NCBI RefSeq assembly: GCF_004125265.1
Contig: NZ_RDTE01000003.1
Coordinates: forward strand, 1,736,001 to 1,800,000
From: Streptomyces lydicus
Lineage (GTDB): Bacteria > Actinomycetota > Actinomycetes > Streptomycetales > Streptomycetaceae
Reading direction: 5' to 3'
DNA length: 64,000 nt
Shown here in pieces: positions 16,388 through 26,252 of this stretch (positions are counted from its first letter, which is position 1; every line of letters begins with the position of its first letter). Made by a program: the position numbers and the translations under genes. Under the pieces are notes generated by a model that was given only the letters and a program-made list of their open reading frames with translations, was not told the DNA's origin and ran no database searches.

Positions 16388-17875
16388 GTGACCCAGATAC
16401 CTCCCCTCGACCAGGCCAGCCGACCGCGCCACCGGCGGGCTCTGCAGATGACGCTGGGGCGCAGCGTGCTGGTGGTCGTGCTAGTCGCTGCCGCGTCCGC
16501 TGCTGCCGTGGTGCTGTCGTCGCCGCCCGGTCGTGCGGCCGTTGCCTGGTGTACTGCCGTGTCCACCGTGCTGGTGGCGGTGGGACTGGCTGAGGCGCAG
16601 TACCGGCTCCGCGCTGTCGGCCGGGAGCGTGATGAGGCGTGGGAGCGGGTGCGTTGCGCGGAGGTCGCCCGGGGGCGATCGGAAGCTGATCTTCGCCGCC
16701 TGCGGGACGACATCGATCGGGCAGCCCGCGTGCTGCCTTGGGCGGTGGACCGGCTGCGCGAGCGCGCATCGGCACCCACCGTGCTGGCGCGACTCAGCCA
16801 CGAGGGTCTGCTGCCCGCGGACGAGACACTGCGGGGTGTCGTCCACACGACGGTCCACACGCTCCACCAGGAGCATCGGCGGCTGACGTCCGCGATGGTC
16901 ATGGTGCAGGGCTGCGGGAAGCGACTTCATGCCGCGATCACCGACCATCTCCAGGAGATCGGTGAACGGAAGAGGCCCTACTGGGAAGCTTCCGGCCCGA
17001 TTCGTCGGGAGGACGTGCGCGCGGACCTTGAGGCGCTCGATGCGCGGGTGTCGAGCACCGGGTTGCTGACCCAGCGGCTGCTGGCCCTGTCCGGAGCCCG
17101 CCGGGCGGGGCGTCCGTGGGCGCGGCCGGTCGCATTGGAGCGCGTCGTCCGGGCAGCCGTGGGAAGTTGTGACCACCATCGTCGAGTTGAGCTGGCTCTG
17201 CCCCAGGTGCCCGTCGCAGTCGCCGGGCCCGCTGTTACTGCCGCGATCCACGCGTTGGGGGAACTGCTCGACAACGCTCTGCGGTTCTCGCCCCCGACCA
17301 CGCTGGTGCGTGTGTCGGGCGAGGACGCCGTCTCGGCGCTGGTCCTGCACGTAGACGACAGCGGCCTGGCCATGGGCGACGAGACCCTGCGCCGTGCACG
17401 CGAGACTGTCGACTTCGATCAGCCGCTGGACATCACCCGGCTCTCCGGGAGCCGGCTGGGCCTTGCCGCGGCGCGCCTCAGCGCCGAACGCTTCGGCTTG
17501 AGGATCACGTTCTGCCGCTCGTCCACCGGCGGCACGCGAGCCAGCATCGCCCTGCCCCGCCAGTGGCTCACCACCCCACCAGCCCCCTCGGTCAGCCGAG
17601 CTCCGGCCCTACCGCAGGGCGGCGGGCCGCCACCGGTCCGGGAGATGCCGCCACCACCGCACCGCTCGGCCGCCGCACCGCAGCCGCCACAGAGCGCCGC
17701 GCGTCTGCCGCGCCGGGTCCCCGGCGCCACGCGGTCCAGGCCGGCCGAGCATCCAGCCGAGCCTGCACCACCGCCGGCGCGAAGCCCGCAGGAGACCGGG
17801 CAGCGCATGACCCGCTTCCGCCAAGCCACCCGTGCTGCCCGCAGCCACCGTCCCGACCCCGGAGGATCACGATGA
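16388..17875 (+). CDS. cvnA: Conservon CvnA: membrane sensor kinase-like protein
   Basis: A 495-residue protein: two N-terminal membrane segments (about 24-44 and 52-68), a coiled-coil linker rich in Arg/Glu, and a GHKL ATPase domain with the N-box ELLDNALRFS (about 296-305) and SRLGLAAARLSAERFG (about 354-369), followed by a Pro-rich tail. This is the CvnA architecture, resembling a eukaryotic receptor more than a phosphotransfer kinase: no clear H-box is seen. It is the first of five genes with ATGA/GTGA overlaps. The start is a GTG. Confidence 0.85.
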   Translation: MTQIPPLDQASRPRHRRALQMTLGRSVLVVVLVAAASAAAVVLSSPPGRAAVAWCTAVSTVLVAVGLAEAQYRLRAVGRERDEAWERVRCAEVARGRSEADLRRLRDDIDRAARVLPWAVDRLRERASAPTVLARLSHEGLLPADETLRGVVHTTVHTLHQEHRRLTSAMVMVQGCGKRLHAAITDHLQEIGERKRPYWEASGPIRREDVRADLEALDARVSSTGLLTQRLLALSGARRAGRPWARPVALERVVRAAVGSCDHHRRVELALPQVPVAVAGPAVTAAIHALGELLDNALRFSPPTTLVRVSGEDAVSALVLHVDDSGLAMGDETLRRARETVDFDQPLDITRLSGSRLGLAAARLSAERFGLRITFCRSSTGGTRASIALPRQWLTTPPAPSVSRAPALPQGGGPPPVREMPPPPHRSAAAPQPPQSAARLPRRVPGATRSRPAEHPAEPAPPPARSPQETGQRMTRFRQATRAARSHRPDPGGSR

Positions 17876-18270
17876 GTACCGACCTGTCCTGGCTGCTCGA
17901 CCAGCTCTGCCGCGACACCGCCGGCGTACGCCACGCCCTGCTCCTGTCCAGCGACGGCATGAAAGTCGCCTACGACAAGAGCCTCGACCTCGACTCCGCC
18001 GACATACTCTCCGCGATCTGCTCCGGTCTGCTCTCCCTCTCCAACAAGCTGGACCAGGCGTTCAACGCGGGGCACCCGGCGTTGACGATCACCATCGACA
18101 CACCCCGCGCCCAGCTGCTGGTAGTCGGCGCCGGAACAGGCGGCGTCCTCGCCACTGTGGCCGAGAGTGAGGCCGACCCCGGCATTGTCGGCACCGCGAT
18201 GTCCCAGCTGGTGGAGCGCGTCGCGGACCACCTCAGCGTCCCCACACGGGCACCCCGGACTCAGCCGTGA
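17872..18270 (+). CDS. cvnB: Conservon CvnB: roadblock/LC7 domain protein
   Basis: A 132-residue roadblock/LC7 protein (WLLDQLCRDTAGVRHALLLS, then TITIDTPRAQLLVVGAG), the longin-like partner that acts on the CvnD GTPase in the manner of MglB. The ATG overlaps the cvnA stop by four bases. Confidence 0.92.
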   Translation: MSTDLSWLLDQLCRDTAGVRHALLLSSDGMKVAYDKSLDLDSADILSAICSGLLSLSNKLDQAFNAGHPALTITIDTPRAQLLVVGAGTGGVLATVAESEADPGIVGTAMSQLVERVADHLSVPTRAPRTQP

Positions 18271-18614
18271 GCCACGAGTGGGACGAGGACGTGCCGGACC
18301 GGTCGTTCGTCGTCCTGGGCGGTCGTACTGCCCCCGGCCACGAACTCGACGCGGTTTCCCTGATCGTCACCGAGCGCGACGACACCGCCGGCCTCGGGCT
18401 GGAGGAGGCCGCCATCGTGCGGATGTGCGCCTCGCCGACCGGGGTCGTGGAAATCGCCAGCCGCCTGCGCTTGCCCGTGGGGATGGCGCAGATCCTGATC
18501 TCCGGCCTCCTGGACCAGAACCGGGTCACCGCCCGACACCCACACGCCACCTCAGCCTCGCAACACGATGCTGCTCTTTTGAGGAAGGTCCTCGTTGGAC
18601 TCCACCACCTGTGA
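18267..18614 (+). CDS. cvnC: Conservon CvnC: DUF742 protein
   Basis: A 115-residue DUF742 protein (EEAAIVRMCASPTGVVEIAS, then LPVGMAQILISGLLDQ, then HDAALLRKVLVGLHHL), a winged-helix-like fold that is the standard third gene of conservons. GTG overlaps the cvnB stop. Confidence 0.92.
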   Translation: MSHEWDEDVPDRSFVVLGGRTAPGHELDAVSLIVTERDDTAGLGLEEAAIVRMCASPTGVVEIASRLRLPVGMAQILISGLLDQNRVTARHPHATSASQHDAALLRKVLVGLHHL

Positions 18615-19206
18615 AGCCGCGCCGGTGCCGCTCCCACAGGCCGCCAGCCGCGGGGTGAAGATCGCCGTAGTCGGCGGCTTCGGAGTCGGGAAGACGACCT
18701 TCGTCGGCGCCGTCAGCGAGATCACCCCGATGCGCACCGAGGCGGAGATGACCGCCGCGAGCATCGGCACCGACGACCTGTCCGCCACACCGTCGAAGAC
18801 CACGACAACGGTCGGCTTCGACTTCGGCCGGGCCGCGCTCAGCGAGACGCTGGTGCTGTACCTCTTCGGCGCTCCCGGCCAGGACCGCTTCAAGTTCCTG
18901 TGGGACACGGTGCTCAACGGCGCCCTGGGCGCGGTGGTGCTGGTCGACACCCGCCGAGTTGCGGACTGCTTCCCATCCCTGGACCGGGTCGAGGACGAGC
19001 AACTGCCCTACGTGGTGGCCCACAACGTCTTCGGCGACGAGGACCGGGTGCACAGCCTGGACGACATCCGCGACGCGCTGCAGATGGCTCCCGGAGTGCC
19101 GCTGATGCGCTGTGACGCCCGGGACCGGCAATCGGTCCGCGGCGTGCTGATCGCCCTCGTCCAGCACGTGCTGGACCGCGCCGACCTGCGGGAGGGACGA
19201 GCGTGA
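18595..19206 (+). CDS. cvnD: Conservon CvnD: small GTPase
   Basis: A 203-residue Ras-like GTPase with P-loop VGGFGVGKTTF (about residues 26-36), switch II-like YLFGAPGQDRF, and a VVLVDTRR strand where NKxD-type motifs are replaced (VVAHNVFGDED), as in other conservon GTPases. TTG start at 18595, overlapping cvnC by 20 bases. CvnB and CvnC are expected to regulate its nucleotide state, with CvnA as the membrane input. Confidence 0.9.
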   Translation: MDSTTCEAAPVPLPQAASRGVKIAVVGGFGVGKTTFVGAVSEITPMRTEAEMTAASIGTDDLSATPSKTTTTVGFDFGRAALSETLVLYLFGAPGQDRFKFLWDTVLNGALGAVVLVDTRRVADCFPSLDRVEDEQLPYVVAHNVFGDEDRVHSLDDIRDALQMAPGVPLMRCDARDRQSVRGVLIALVQHVLDRADLREGRA

Positions 19207-20489
19207 ACAGCGTGCCAAAGCCAGTCCTCGTGGAGCTGCCCGACAGCCACCGGGGGGCGATCATGCTGGGTGACCCGACCTACCACCGCGACCCGGCCGA
19301 CGTCTTCTCCGAGCTGAGGCGCGCCTACGGGCCGGTGGCGCCGGTGCTGCTGGACGGGCAGGTGCCGGCCTGGCTGGTGCTCGGGCACCGCGAGCTGATC
19401 CAAGTCACCACCGACACAGCTCTGTTCGCGCGCAGCGTGGCTCGGTGGCGGCTGCGCGAGCAGATCCCGGCCGAGTGGCCGCTGTGGCCGATGGTCGGCG
19501 GCGGCCCGGCAGGTGCTTCTCTCCTCTATACCGAAGGCGACGAACACCGCCAGCGTGCCGGAGCGGTCAGCGCCGCCCTGGCCGGTATCGACCCGGTCGA
19601 GGTCCGGGCCCAGTGCGAGGCGCACGCCGAGGACCTCGTCGAATCCCTCGCGCACCGCGGGCATGCCGAGCTGATGGCCCAATACGCCCTGCTGCTACCG
19701 GTGATGGTGATGGGCTGGGCCCTGGGCGTGCCCGGTGACGAAAACGAGGCTCTGGTGGCGGCGGCCACCGATCAGCTCGCCGGCGGCGACCGCGCCCTGG
19801 CCGGCCACCAGCACCTCCACCGCACCATGCAGAAGCTCGTCGGGCGGGTGCGCGAGCGTCCCGGTGCCGATGTCGCCTCGCGGCTGGCCGCCGACCCCGT
19901 CGGTCTGAGCGACGAGCAGCTCTGCCAGGACCTGATGGTCACCCTCCTGGCCGGTCACCAGACCACCGCACACTGGATGGGCAACGCGATCTACCGGATG
20001 CTCATCGACCCACGCCATACCGACGCCTTCGTCCGTGGCCGACTTGCTGTCAGCCAGGCCCTGCGCGAAGTCCTCTGGGACGACACCCCCACCGCCATTT
20101 TCGCCGGGCGCTGGACCAGTCGCCCCGCGCACCTCGGCCACGTCACCATCCCGGCTGGCGACCTGGTCCTGCTGGGGCTAGCCGCCGCCAATCGCGACCC
20201 CCACCTCCGCCCCGAACCGGGCGCCGGCATGCGCGGCAGCCGGGCCTACCTGTCCTACTCCCACGGCCCGCACAGCTGCCCCGACCCGGCCCGCGATGCC
20301 GCGGAGACGATCGTCACCGCCGGAATCGAGGTCCTCCTCGACCGGCTCCCCGACCTGCACCTGGCCTACCCGCCCGAACAGGTCCGCTGGCAACGGTCGG
20401 TGTGGATGCGCGGCCTGGAGTCCCTGCCCGTCGATTTCACCCCCACCCCGCCGACCACCCGCTACGCCGGAGGCACCCCGTGGATCTGA
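19203..20489 (+). CDS. cvnE: Conservon CvnE: cytochrome P450, ExxR motif altered
   Basis: A 428-residue P450 with an I-helix LLAGHQTTAH (about 242-251) and the haem loop SYSHGPHSCPDPAR carrying the thiolate Cys. The K-helix ExxR motif reads ALREVLWDD, with Trp in place of the invariant Arg, as in the CYP157 group associated with conservons. The substrate is unknown; it may act in electron transfer or signalling rather than ordinary hydroxylation. The gene overlaps cvnD by ATGA and the next P450 by 10 bases. Confidence 0.88.
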   Translation: MNSVPKPVLVELPDSHRGAIMLGDPTYHRDPADVFSELRRAYGPVAPVLLDGQVPAWLVLGHRELIQVTTDTALFARSVARWRLREQIPAEWPLWPMVGGGPAGASLLYTEGDEHRQRAGAVSAALAGIDPVEVRAQCEAHAEDLVESLAHRGHAELMAQYALLLPVMVMGWALGVPGDENEALVAAATDQLAGGDRALAGHQHLHRTMQKLVGRVRERPGADVASRLAADPVGLSDEQLCQDLMVTLLAGHQTTAHWMGNAIYRMLIDPRHTDAFVRGRLAVSQALREVLWDDTPTAIFAGRWTSRPAHLGHVTIPAGDLVLLGLAAANRDPHLRPEPGAGMRGSRAYLSYSHGPHSCPDPARDAAETIVTAGIEVLLDRLPDLHLAYPPEQVRWQRSVWMRGLESLPVDFTPTPPTTRYAGGTPWI

Positions 20490-21769
20490 CCCCACCCACC
20501 CCCATCACCGAGCCGTCACCGCCGGAGCTGTCGCTGTCGCGTCCAGTGCACCGGCTCGACGTCCACAGCCTGGACCTCCACTACGACGCCGCCGTCATGC
20601 GCAAGGCCGGCGCGGTCGTTCCGGTCCAGCTGCCCGGCGGCGTGCCGGTGTGGGCGATCACCCGTGACGCCACCGCCCGCGCCGCACTGCGTAACACCGA
20701 CATCTTCCGCAAGGACCCAAGGCACTGGGCGGCCCTCCAGCGCGGCGAAATCCCTGCCGACTGGCCCCTGATCGGTCTGGCCGCACCGGCCGGACCGAGC
20801 CTGATCACGACCGACGGTGTCGATCACTGGCGTCTGCGCGGACCGCTCTCGACGGTTTTCACCGAGACGCGGGTACGGGCTCTGCGGACGAGCATCGGCA
20901 TCATCACCAAGAAGCTCTTGTCCGATCTCGCCGACGCCGCCACCGTCGACGGGATCGTCGACTTCCGCAAGCTCGTGGCCTGGCCCCTGCCCATGACCGT
21001 CATCAGCCTCCTGCTGGGCCTGCCGGAGTCCGAACACGACGCCCTGCGAAGCAACTACGAGATCTTCTTCGACGACACCCGCGATCCGACAGCCGCGCTC
21101 GCGGCTATCGAGGAGATCATCACCCGCCACCTCGACGCCAAGCGCCGCCATCCCGGGGACGATCTCACCAGCGCCCTGCTCCAGCTCCCGCGAGACGAGC
21201 AGCTGACGACGGAGGAGCTCGTCGCGACCGTGCAGGTCCTCATCGCCGCCGGACACGAGACCACCGTCCACCTCCTCGTCAACGGTGTGCTGGCCCTCAC
21301 CAGCCACCGCGACCAGCTCGACCTGTTGCTCCAGGGCGAGGTCTCGTGGGACCGGGCGGTCGAGGAGATCCTGCGGTGGGAGCCGCCGACCGCGAACTTC
21401 TTGATGCGTTTCGCCACCCGGGACAGCATCCTCGGCGACGCGTTCATTCGCCGGGGCGATCCGGTCATGGTCTGCTACGCGGCCATGGGGCGTGATCCCA
21501 ACCGCTATGGCCCCACCGCAGACGATTTCGACATCACCCGCGAGGGCGGCCACACCTCCTTCGGCCACGGGCCCCACACCTGCATCGGCGCGCCCCTCGC
21601 CCGCCTCGAAGGGCGCATCGTGCTGCAGGAGTTGTTCAGCCGGTGGCCCGACCTCGCCCCGGACGCGCCGGCGCCGAGGTTCCCTTCGGTCCTGATGAAC
21701 TCCCGTACCTGCCTCCCCATCTGCCTGCGCCCCTCCCACCACCCGCACGAGGCCGGAGCGGCGAAGTGA
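20480..21769 (+). CDS. Cytochrome P450
   Basis: A 429-residue bacterial class I P450 with intact motifs: I-helix AAGHETTVH, K-helix EEILRWEPP, and the haem loop TSFGHGPHTCIGAPLAR. In S. coelicolor a second P450 (CYP154 type) accompanies the CvnE P450 in some conservons, and this gene has the same position. It needs a ferredoxin/reductase not found in the window. GTG start at 20480, within the end of cvnE. Confidence 0.9.
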   Translation: MDLTPPTPITEPSPPELSLSRPVHRLDVHSLDLHYDAAVMRKAGAVVPVQLPGGVPVWAITRDATARAALRNTDIFRKDPRHWAALQRGEIPADWPLIGLAAPAGPSLITTDGVDHWRLRGPLSTVFTETRVRALRTSIGIITKKLLSDLADAATVDGIVDFRKLVAWPLPMTVISLLLGLPESEHDALRSNYEIFFDDTRDPTAALAAIEEIITRHLDAKRRHPGDDLTSALLQLPRDEQLTTEELVATVQVLIAAGHETTVHLLVNGVLALTSHRDQLDLLLQGEVSWDRAVEEILRWEPPTANFLMRFATRDSILGDAFIRRGDPVMVCYAAMGRDPNRYGPTADDFDITREGGHTSFGHGPHTCIGAPLARLEGRIVLQELFSRWPDLAPDAPAPRFPSVLMNSRTCLPICLRPSHHPHEAGAAK

Positions 21770-22881
21770 CCACCGCGAGCACCGACCACACCGACGCCCG
21801 GGCACTGGACCTGAGCCAACTTCGTGACGATCTCGCCGTTCTGCGCCGCATCAGTGGTCACGGTCGGTCGGCACCCGCGTCCGTGGCTCGCAACTTGGAC
21901 ATGGCCCGTCGCATCGCGCTCCACTGGGCTCCCTTCGGCCAAGCCCGTCGCACCGCAGCTGATGATTTGGCCTCCGAGGAGCGGCGATGGGACCTCCTGC
22001 TGGCGTGTGCCGCCCCTGAGCGGTCCGTGGAGAAGTCCTTCGCCGCCGTGATGGTGTACGCCAGCTCCGTCCGGGACCTGGTGCAAGCGCTGCACGACGT
22101 CGCCCTGCCGGGCACGGCCGTGCCCGACGTTTCTCGGGCAATCACGGCAGCAATCTCCAAGGGAGACTTCCCCGTTGGATTTGAACTGCGGGTGAAGCAG
22201 GTAGCCGCTGATCTGCGGACACCTGTCGAAAGGGTCAGGACCGCGGTAAGCAGCCTGCTGGACAGTGGGGCGCTGGAGTCGCGAGGCCGACGGATCTTCC
22301 CCGCAGGAAGCCTGGACCTCCACGACGACCTCGCCACCCACATCGCCGACCGGCTACACGCTCAGATCGCGGCTGGCGTCTACGCCCGGGGCAGTCGCCT
22401 GCCCAACGCCAAATTCCTAGCCACCACCTTTTGCAACGACGCCGCGCCCGTGGGACAGGCCCTGCGGGTCCTAGTCGCCGACGGCGTGGTGCACATCGGA
22501 CCCTGCGGCACCACGGTGCTGCAACCCGCCTGTCCCTCTCCTCCAGCGCACCAATATGAAGAGCGGTCCTCCCGTTTCAGCCGGGACACGATCGTGGCCA
22601 CTTGCCGTGCCGCTCATGTGCAGTGGCATCATCGCCGCCCGGCTCCGGCCGAGGTGCTGCACGAGCGGTGGCAGGACCTGCGCTCTATGGCCAGCCAACT
22701 GCTGGCCGCGGCCCCGCCCCCCGCCCCTGACGCCGCACAGGAACTGGCCGCCCTTGCCCGGGCCACAGAGCTGGTGTCCGCCCCGCTGCCGGACAAGCCC
22801 TGGCTCCAGCAGTGGCACACCGCCTGCCAGGCCAAGTCCATCAGCGACATCCTCCCCCTGGTCCCGAAGGAACCCCGATGA
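21766..22881 (+). CDS. GntR-like protein with two winged-helix domains
   Basis: A 371-residue putative DNA-binding protein. Residues about 120-185 (ITAAISKGDFPVGFELRVKQ, then VERVRTAVSSLLDSGALES) and about 188-245 (ADRLHAQIAAGVYARGSRLP, then VGQALRVLVADGVVHI) are each GntR-type winged helices. No FCD, UTRA or aminotransferase domain follows. It overlaps the P450 stop (GTGA) and the peptide gene (ATGA), so it is coupled to both the conservon and the RiPP-like genes. Confidence 0.72.
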   Translation: MTTASTDHTDARALDLSQLRDDLAVLRRISGHGRSAPASVARNLDMARRIALHWAPFGQARRTAADDLASEERRWDLLLACAAPERSVEKSFAAVMVYASSVRDLVQALHDVALPGTAVPDVSRAITAAISKGDFPVGFELRVKQVAADLRTPVERVRTAVSSLLDSGALESRGRRIFPAGSLDLHDDLATHIADRLHAQIAAGVYARGSRLPNAKFLATTFCNDAAPVGQALRVLVADGVVHIGPCGTTVLQPACPSPPAHQYEERSSRFSRDTIVATCRAAHVQWHHRRPAPAEVLHERWQDLRSMASQLLAAAPPPAPDAAQELAALARATELVSAPLPDKPWLQQWHTACQAKSISDILPLVPKEPR

Positions 22882-23036
22882 CAGAGGCCGACCACCGCGA
22901 GGTCGATCCACGCCCCACCGACGCCACTCCGCGTGCGGAAGCGACCGAGGCGCTGCACGCCCTCGACCTCCGCCGCGTCGAGGTACCGAACACCGCCGAT
23001 GCCTTGTCGCGCTTCTTCGCCCACCTCCACAACTGA
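22878..23036 (+). CDS. Candidate RiPP precursor peptide, 52 aa
   Basis: A short peptide starting with ATGA overlap and ending 78 bases before a LanB-type dehydratase. The first 30 residues are acidic and leader-like. The segment ALDLRRVEVP recalls the FDLDvrv element of FxLD-type lanthipeptide leaders. The C-terminal part (PNTADALSRFFAHLHN) has one Thr and one Ser that could be dehydrated but no Cys, so classical lanthionine rings are not possible. It may instead be a dehydropeptide precursor, or a small accessory protein; the position is the main evidence. Confidence 0.5.
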   Translation: MTEADHREVDPRPTDATPRAEATEALHALDLRRVEVPNTADALSRFFAHLHN

Positions 23037-23114
23037 GCGGCGCGAGCTGCGAACTCCCGGCGAAACCAGGTTTCGCCTATCCGTCCCCACCCGCATCACA
23101 GATCAAGGAGAGCG

Positions 23115-26100
23115 ATGGGACCCGCCGCCGGAAACCTGCGGCTCCAGGCCGCACCGCACGCCCTCGTCCGGACCGTGCATCACCCGCGCGTGACGGTGCC
23201 GCCCTGGCCCGACCTGGCCGACACCACACCCGCCGGCGTGCGCGCCTGGCGGGAGTGGATGCGCGCGACGTGGTGCAATCCGGCCCTGGCCGATGCCATC
23301 CGCCACGCCTCCCCCGCGCTGGCCCGGGAACTGGATGCGCTGTCCGCCGGGCACCCCCTGCCCCGCAGCCGAGCCCGGAAAGCACTGGTCGCACTGGCCG
23401 GGTACTGCCTGCGGGCGGTGCAGCGGCCGATGCCGTTCGGGCTGTTCGCCGGCGTGGCCGAGGCGCGCTTCGGTCCCCGTACCGAGGTCGGGTGGGGCGA
23501 GGACCACCGTGTGACGGCGCGGGCCGGCGGGGAGTGGATGGCCGACATCATCGCGCAGCTGGAAGCGATGCCTGCGGTCCGCCGGCGTCTGCTGGTGCAG
23601 CTCAACAGCATCGCCGAAGTCCGCGGGGACCGTCTGATCGTGCCCTGGCAGGTGCGGTGCGACGGCCCCACCTCCGCGGTCGAGGAGGTCTCCGTGCGGC
23701 ACACCGCACAGGTGCGGGCGATTGCGGAGATGACGACGACCCCGATGCGCCACGAGGACGTGGTCGGTGAACTCCGCTCCGCATTCCCTGTGTTCTCTGA
23801 CGAGGCGGTGCGGGCGGTGCTGGACCAGCTCCTGTCCGGCCGGGTGCTGCTCAGCAACCTCACCGCCCCGTCCACCACGACCGATGTCCTGGGGTACCTG
23901 CTCGACCAGCTGGTACGCGCCGGAGCCGACCACGAGCCCCAAGCGGCCGACCTGATCGCAGCGCTGCGCGAGATCCACCAGCTGATGCAGGAGCACAACC
24001 AACTGCCGGTCATCGACGGCGCGCCCCTGCGGGCCAGCCTGGTGGACCGGATGGCCGAGCGCAGTCCGGCACCCCAGGCGCTGGCCGTCGACATGCTCAT
24101 CGACGGCACGGTGACGCTGCCACGAGCGGTGGGCTGGGAGGCCGAACGTGCCACTAACGCCCTGGCCCGGATCAACCCCGAGCCCTACGGGAACGCACCC
24201 TGGCGGGACTACATCGAGCAGTTCCTCCAGCGCTACGGACCAGGCGCCCTGGTTCCGCTGACCGACCTTCTCGACCCCACCGTCGGCCTCGGGCTCCCCG
24301 CGGGATTCCACTCAGGAGCCCCCGCCGCCCGCCCGCCGCTGTCGCGGCGCGACGACATTCTCCTCGCCCGGGCCCAGCAGGCGGTACAGGCCGGTACGGA
24401 GATCGACCTCGACGAAGAACTCATCGCCGCGCTGGCGGTCGGAGAACCCTCCCGTATGCAGCTCCCGCCAGGACTGGAGCTACGGTTCGAGGTCCGCAGC
24501 GCCTCCGCCGCCGACCTCGACGCGGGCCGGTTCGAACTCGCCGACTGCCGACTCGGGCGCGAGTGGGGGCACCTGTCGGGCGGGCGGTTCGCAGCCCAGC
24601 TCGCCGCCCGGAAATCCTCCTCGCCCAGCGGCCTTGTAGGTCAGCTGGCCACCCGGCCCACCAGCGTCGCCGGCGCCCTGCCCGCCCAGCTCGCCTTCCC
24701 GGCCCTGCGGCACAGCGCCATGCATGTCGCACGCGTGCCCCAACTCGTCGCCCCGCGCATCAGCCTGTCCGAGCACCACGCGCCCACCCCGGACGACATC
24801 CACCTTGCCGACCTCGCGGTCATGTGTGACGGCGACCGTCTTCACCTGGTCTCCCGCTCCCGTGGGGTCGTGGTGGAGCCCTTCACCTCCCATCCGCTGC
24901 AGATCGAGTACCAGACGCCGTGGACGGTCCGCTTCCTCGCCGAACTCACCCGCGGTCAACTCACCCAGCTCGATCCGCCCCCGGCCCAGATCAACCCCTT
25001 CCCCTGGGGCGCGGCCAGGAGGTTGCCGATCCTCCCCCGCGTCCGCCATCAGCGCACCGTCCTCAGCCCCGCCACCTGGCGGCTGAACCCCACCGACCTG
25101 CCCGAGCCGGACGCCAGCACCGCCCAGTGGGAGGACAACTTCCACACCCTGCGCACGCGGTGGAAGCTACCGCGCACCGTCGCCTTCGAGTACATCGACC
25201 AGCGCCTGCGGCTGAACCTCGACGACCCCGGCCACCTCGCCCTGCTCCGCGCCCAGGTGGAGCGTCCCCATCGCTTCCGCCTCTTCCTCACCGAGACGGC
25301 CACCGAGCAGGACTTCGGATGGGCCGACGGCCGACCCCACGAAATCGTCACCCTCCTGCGCCCACGCACCGCGCCCCCGCCACCGCCCGTGGTGCCCCGC
25401 TCCACCACCGCCTCCCTCCTCGACAGCCGGCTACCGGGCGCCTCCCCCTACCTGCACGCCCGCCTCTACTGCCCAACCCCGAAGCGCTCCGACCTCCTGC
25501 GCGACCGCCTGCCCATCCTGATCGACCGCCTACAGTCCTGCACTTGGTGGTACCGAGCCGACGACACCTCCGACGCGTACCTGGACGTGTGCGTGCGCCA
25601 GCCCGCGGACCTCGCCCCCGGCGACGCCATGGGGGTGGTGAGCGGTTGGGCGCAACGCCTGCTGGAGAGCGGCGTCATCGGGGCCATGACGCTAACGCCC
25701 TACCGTCCCCACACCGGGCGGTACGGAACGGGGCCTTTGCTGACGGCCGCCGAGGACGTCTTCGCCGCCGACTCGACAGTCACCGCCCAGCAGATCTCCA
25801 GCCTTCAAGGCATCGACGAGCAGATCGTGACCGCGGCGGGACTCGTCGCGATCAGCACTGCCTGGCACGGCGACCCCGAGCACGGCCTGCGCTGGCTCCA
25901 GAACCACACGGAGCGCCAATTCTCCGTGCGCCTGGCCCGGCCCCTGCAGAAGGAAGCCGTCCGCGTGGCCAACCCGCACGACTGGCACACCCTCCTTCAC
26001 TGCTCCGAACTGCTGTCAGACCGGTGGGAGGCCCGGCGCGACGCCCTGTCCGCATACCGGAAATTGCTCACCGAGCAGACGGAGATCGACCCCGACACCA

Positions 26101-26252
26101 CACTGGCTGCGCTCCTCCACGAGCACTGCCTACGCGCGCCCAACCCGGCCGAGGAACGCATCGCCCTGCGCCTCGCCAGGGCAGCCGCTCTCGCTCACAC
26201 AACCCGGCGATCCGCCTCCGCCCGCACCGCAGCCTCGAAGGACCGGCCATGA
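23115..26252 (+). CDS. Class I lanthipeptide-type dehydratase (LanB, full length)
   Basis: A 1045-residue protein with the complete LanB layout: an N-terminal glutamylation domain (about 1-700, including RPMPFGLFAGVA, the family's typical PFGLF-type motif near residue 100) and a C-terminal elimination domain of the SpaB_C/thiopeptide type (about 755-1020, with SPYLHARLYCPTPKRSDLL and WWYRADD). Such enzymes dehydrate Ser/Thr with glutamyl-tRNA. AAGGAG precedes the ATG. No LanC is present in the window. It overlaps the downstream resolvase-like gene by ATGA. Confidence 0.88.
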   Translation: MGPAAGNLRLQAAPHALVRTVHHPRVTVPPWPDLADTTPAGVRAWREWMRATWCNPALADAIRHASPALARELDALSAGHPLPRSRARKALVALAGYCLRAVQRPMPFGLFAGVAEARFGPRTEVGWGEDHRVTARAGGEWMADIIAQLEAMPAVRRRLLVQLNSIAEVRGDRLIVPWQVRCDGPTSAVEEVSVRHTAQVRAIAEMTTTPMRHEDVVGELRSAFPVFSDEAVRAVLDQLLSGRVLLSNLTAPSTTTDVLGYLLDQLVRAGADHEPQAADLIAALREIHQLMQEHNQLPVIDGAPLRASLVDRMAERSPAPQALAVDMLIDGTVTLPRAVGWEAERATNALARINPEPYGNAPWRDYIEQFLQRYGPGALVPLTDLLDPTVGLGLPAGFHSGAPAARPPLSRRDDILLARAQQAVQAGTEIDLDEELIAALAVGEPSRMQLPPGLELRFEVRSASAADLDAGRFELADCRLGREWGHLSGGRFAAQLAARKSSSPSGLVGQLATRPTSVAGALPAQLAFPALRHSAMHVARVPQLVAPRISLSEHHAPTPDDIHLADLAVMCDGDRLHLVSRSRGVVVEPFTSHPLQIEYQTPWTVRFLAELTRGQLTQLDPPPAQINPFPWGAARRLPILPRVRHQRTVLSPATWRLNPTDLPEPDASTAQWEDNFHTLRTRWKLPRTVAFEYIDQRLRLNLDDPGHLALLRAQVERPHRFRLFLTETATEQDFGWADGRPHEIVTLLRPRTAPPPPPVVPRSTTASLLDSRLPGASPYLHARLYCPTPKRSDLLRDRLPILIDRLQSCTWWYRADDTSDAYLDVCVRQPADLAPGDAMGVVSGWAQRLLESGVIGAMTLTPYRPHTGRYGTGPLLTAAEDVFAADSTVTAQQISSLQGIDEQIVTAAGLVAISTAWHGDPEHGLRWLQNHTERQFSVRLARPLQKEAVRVANPHDWHTLLHCSELLSDRWEARRDALSAYRKLLTEQTEIDPDTTLAALLHEHCLRAPNPAEERIALRLARAAALAHTTRRSASARTAASKDRP

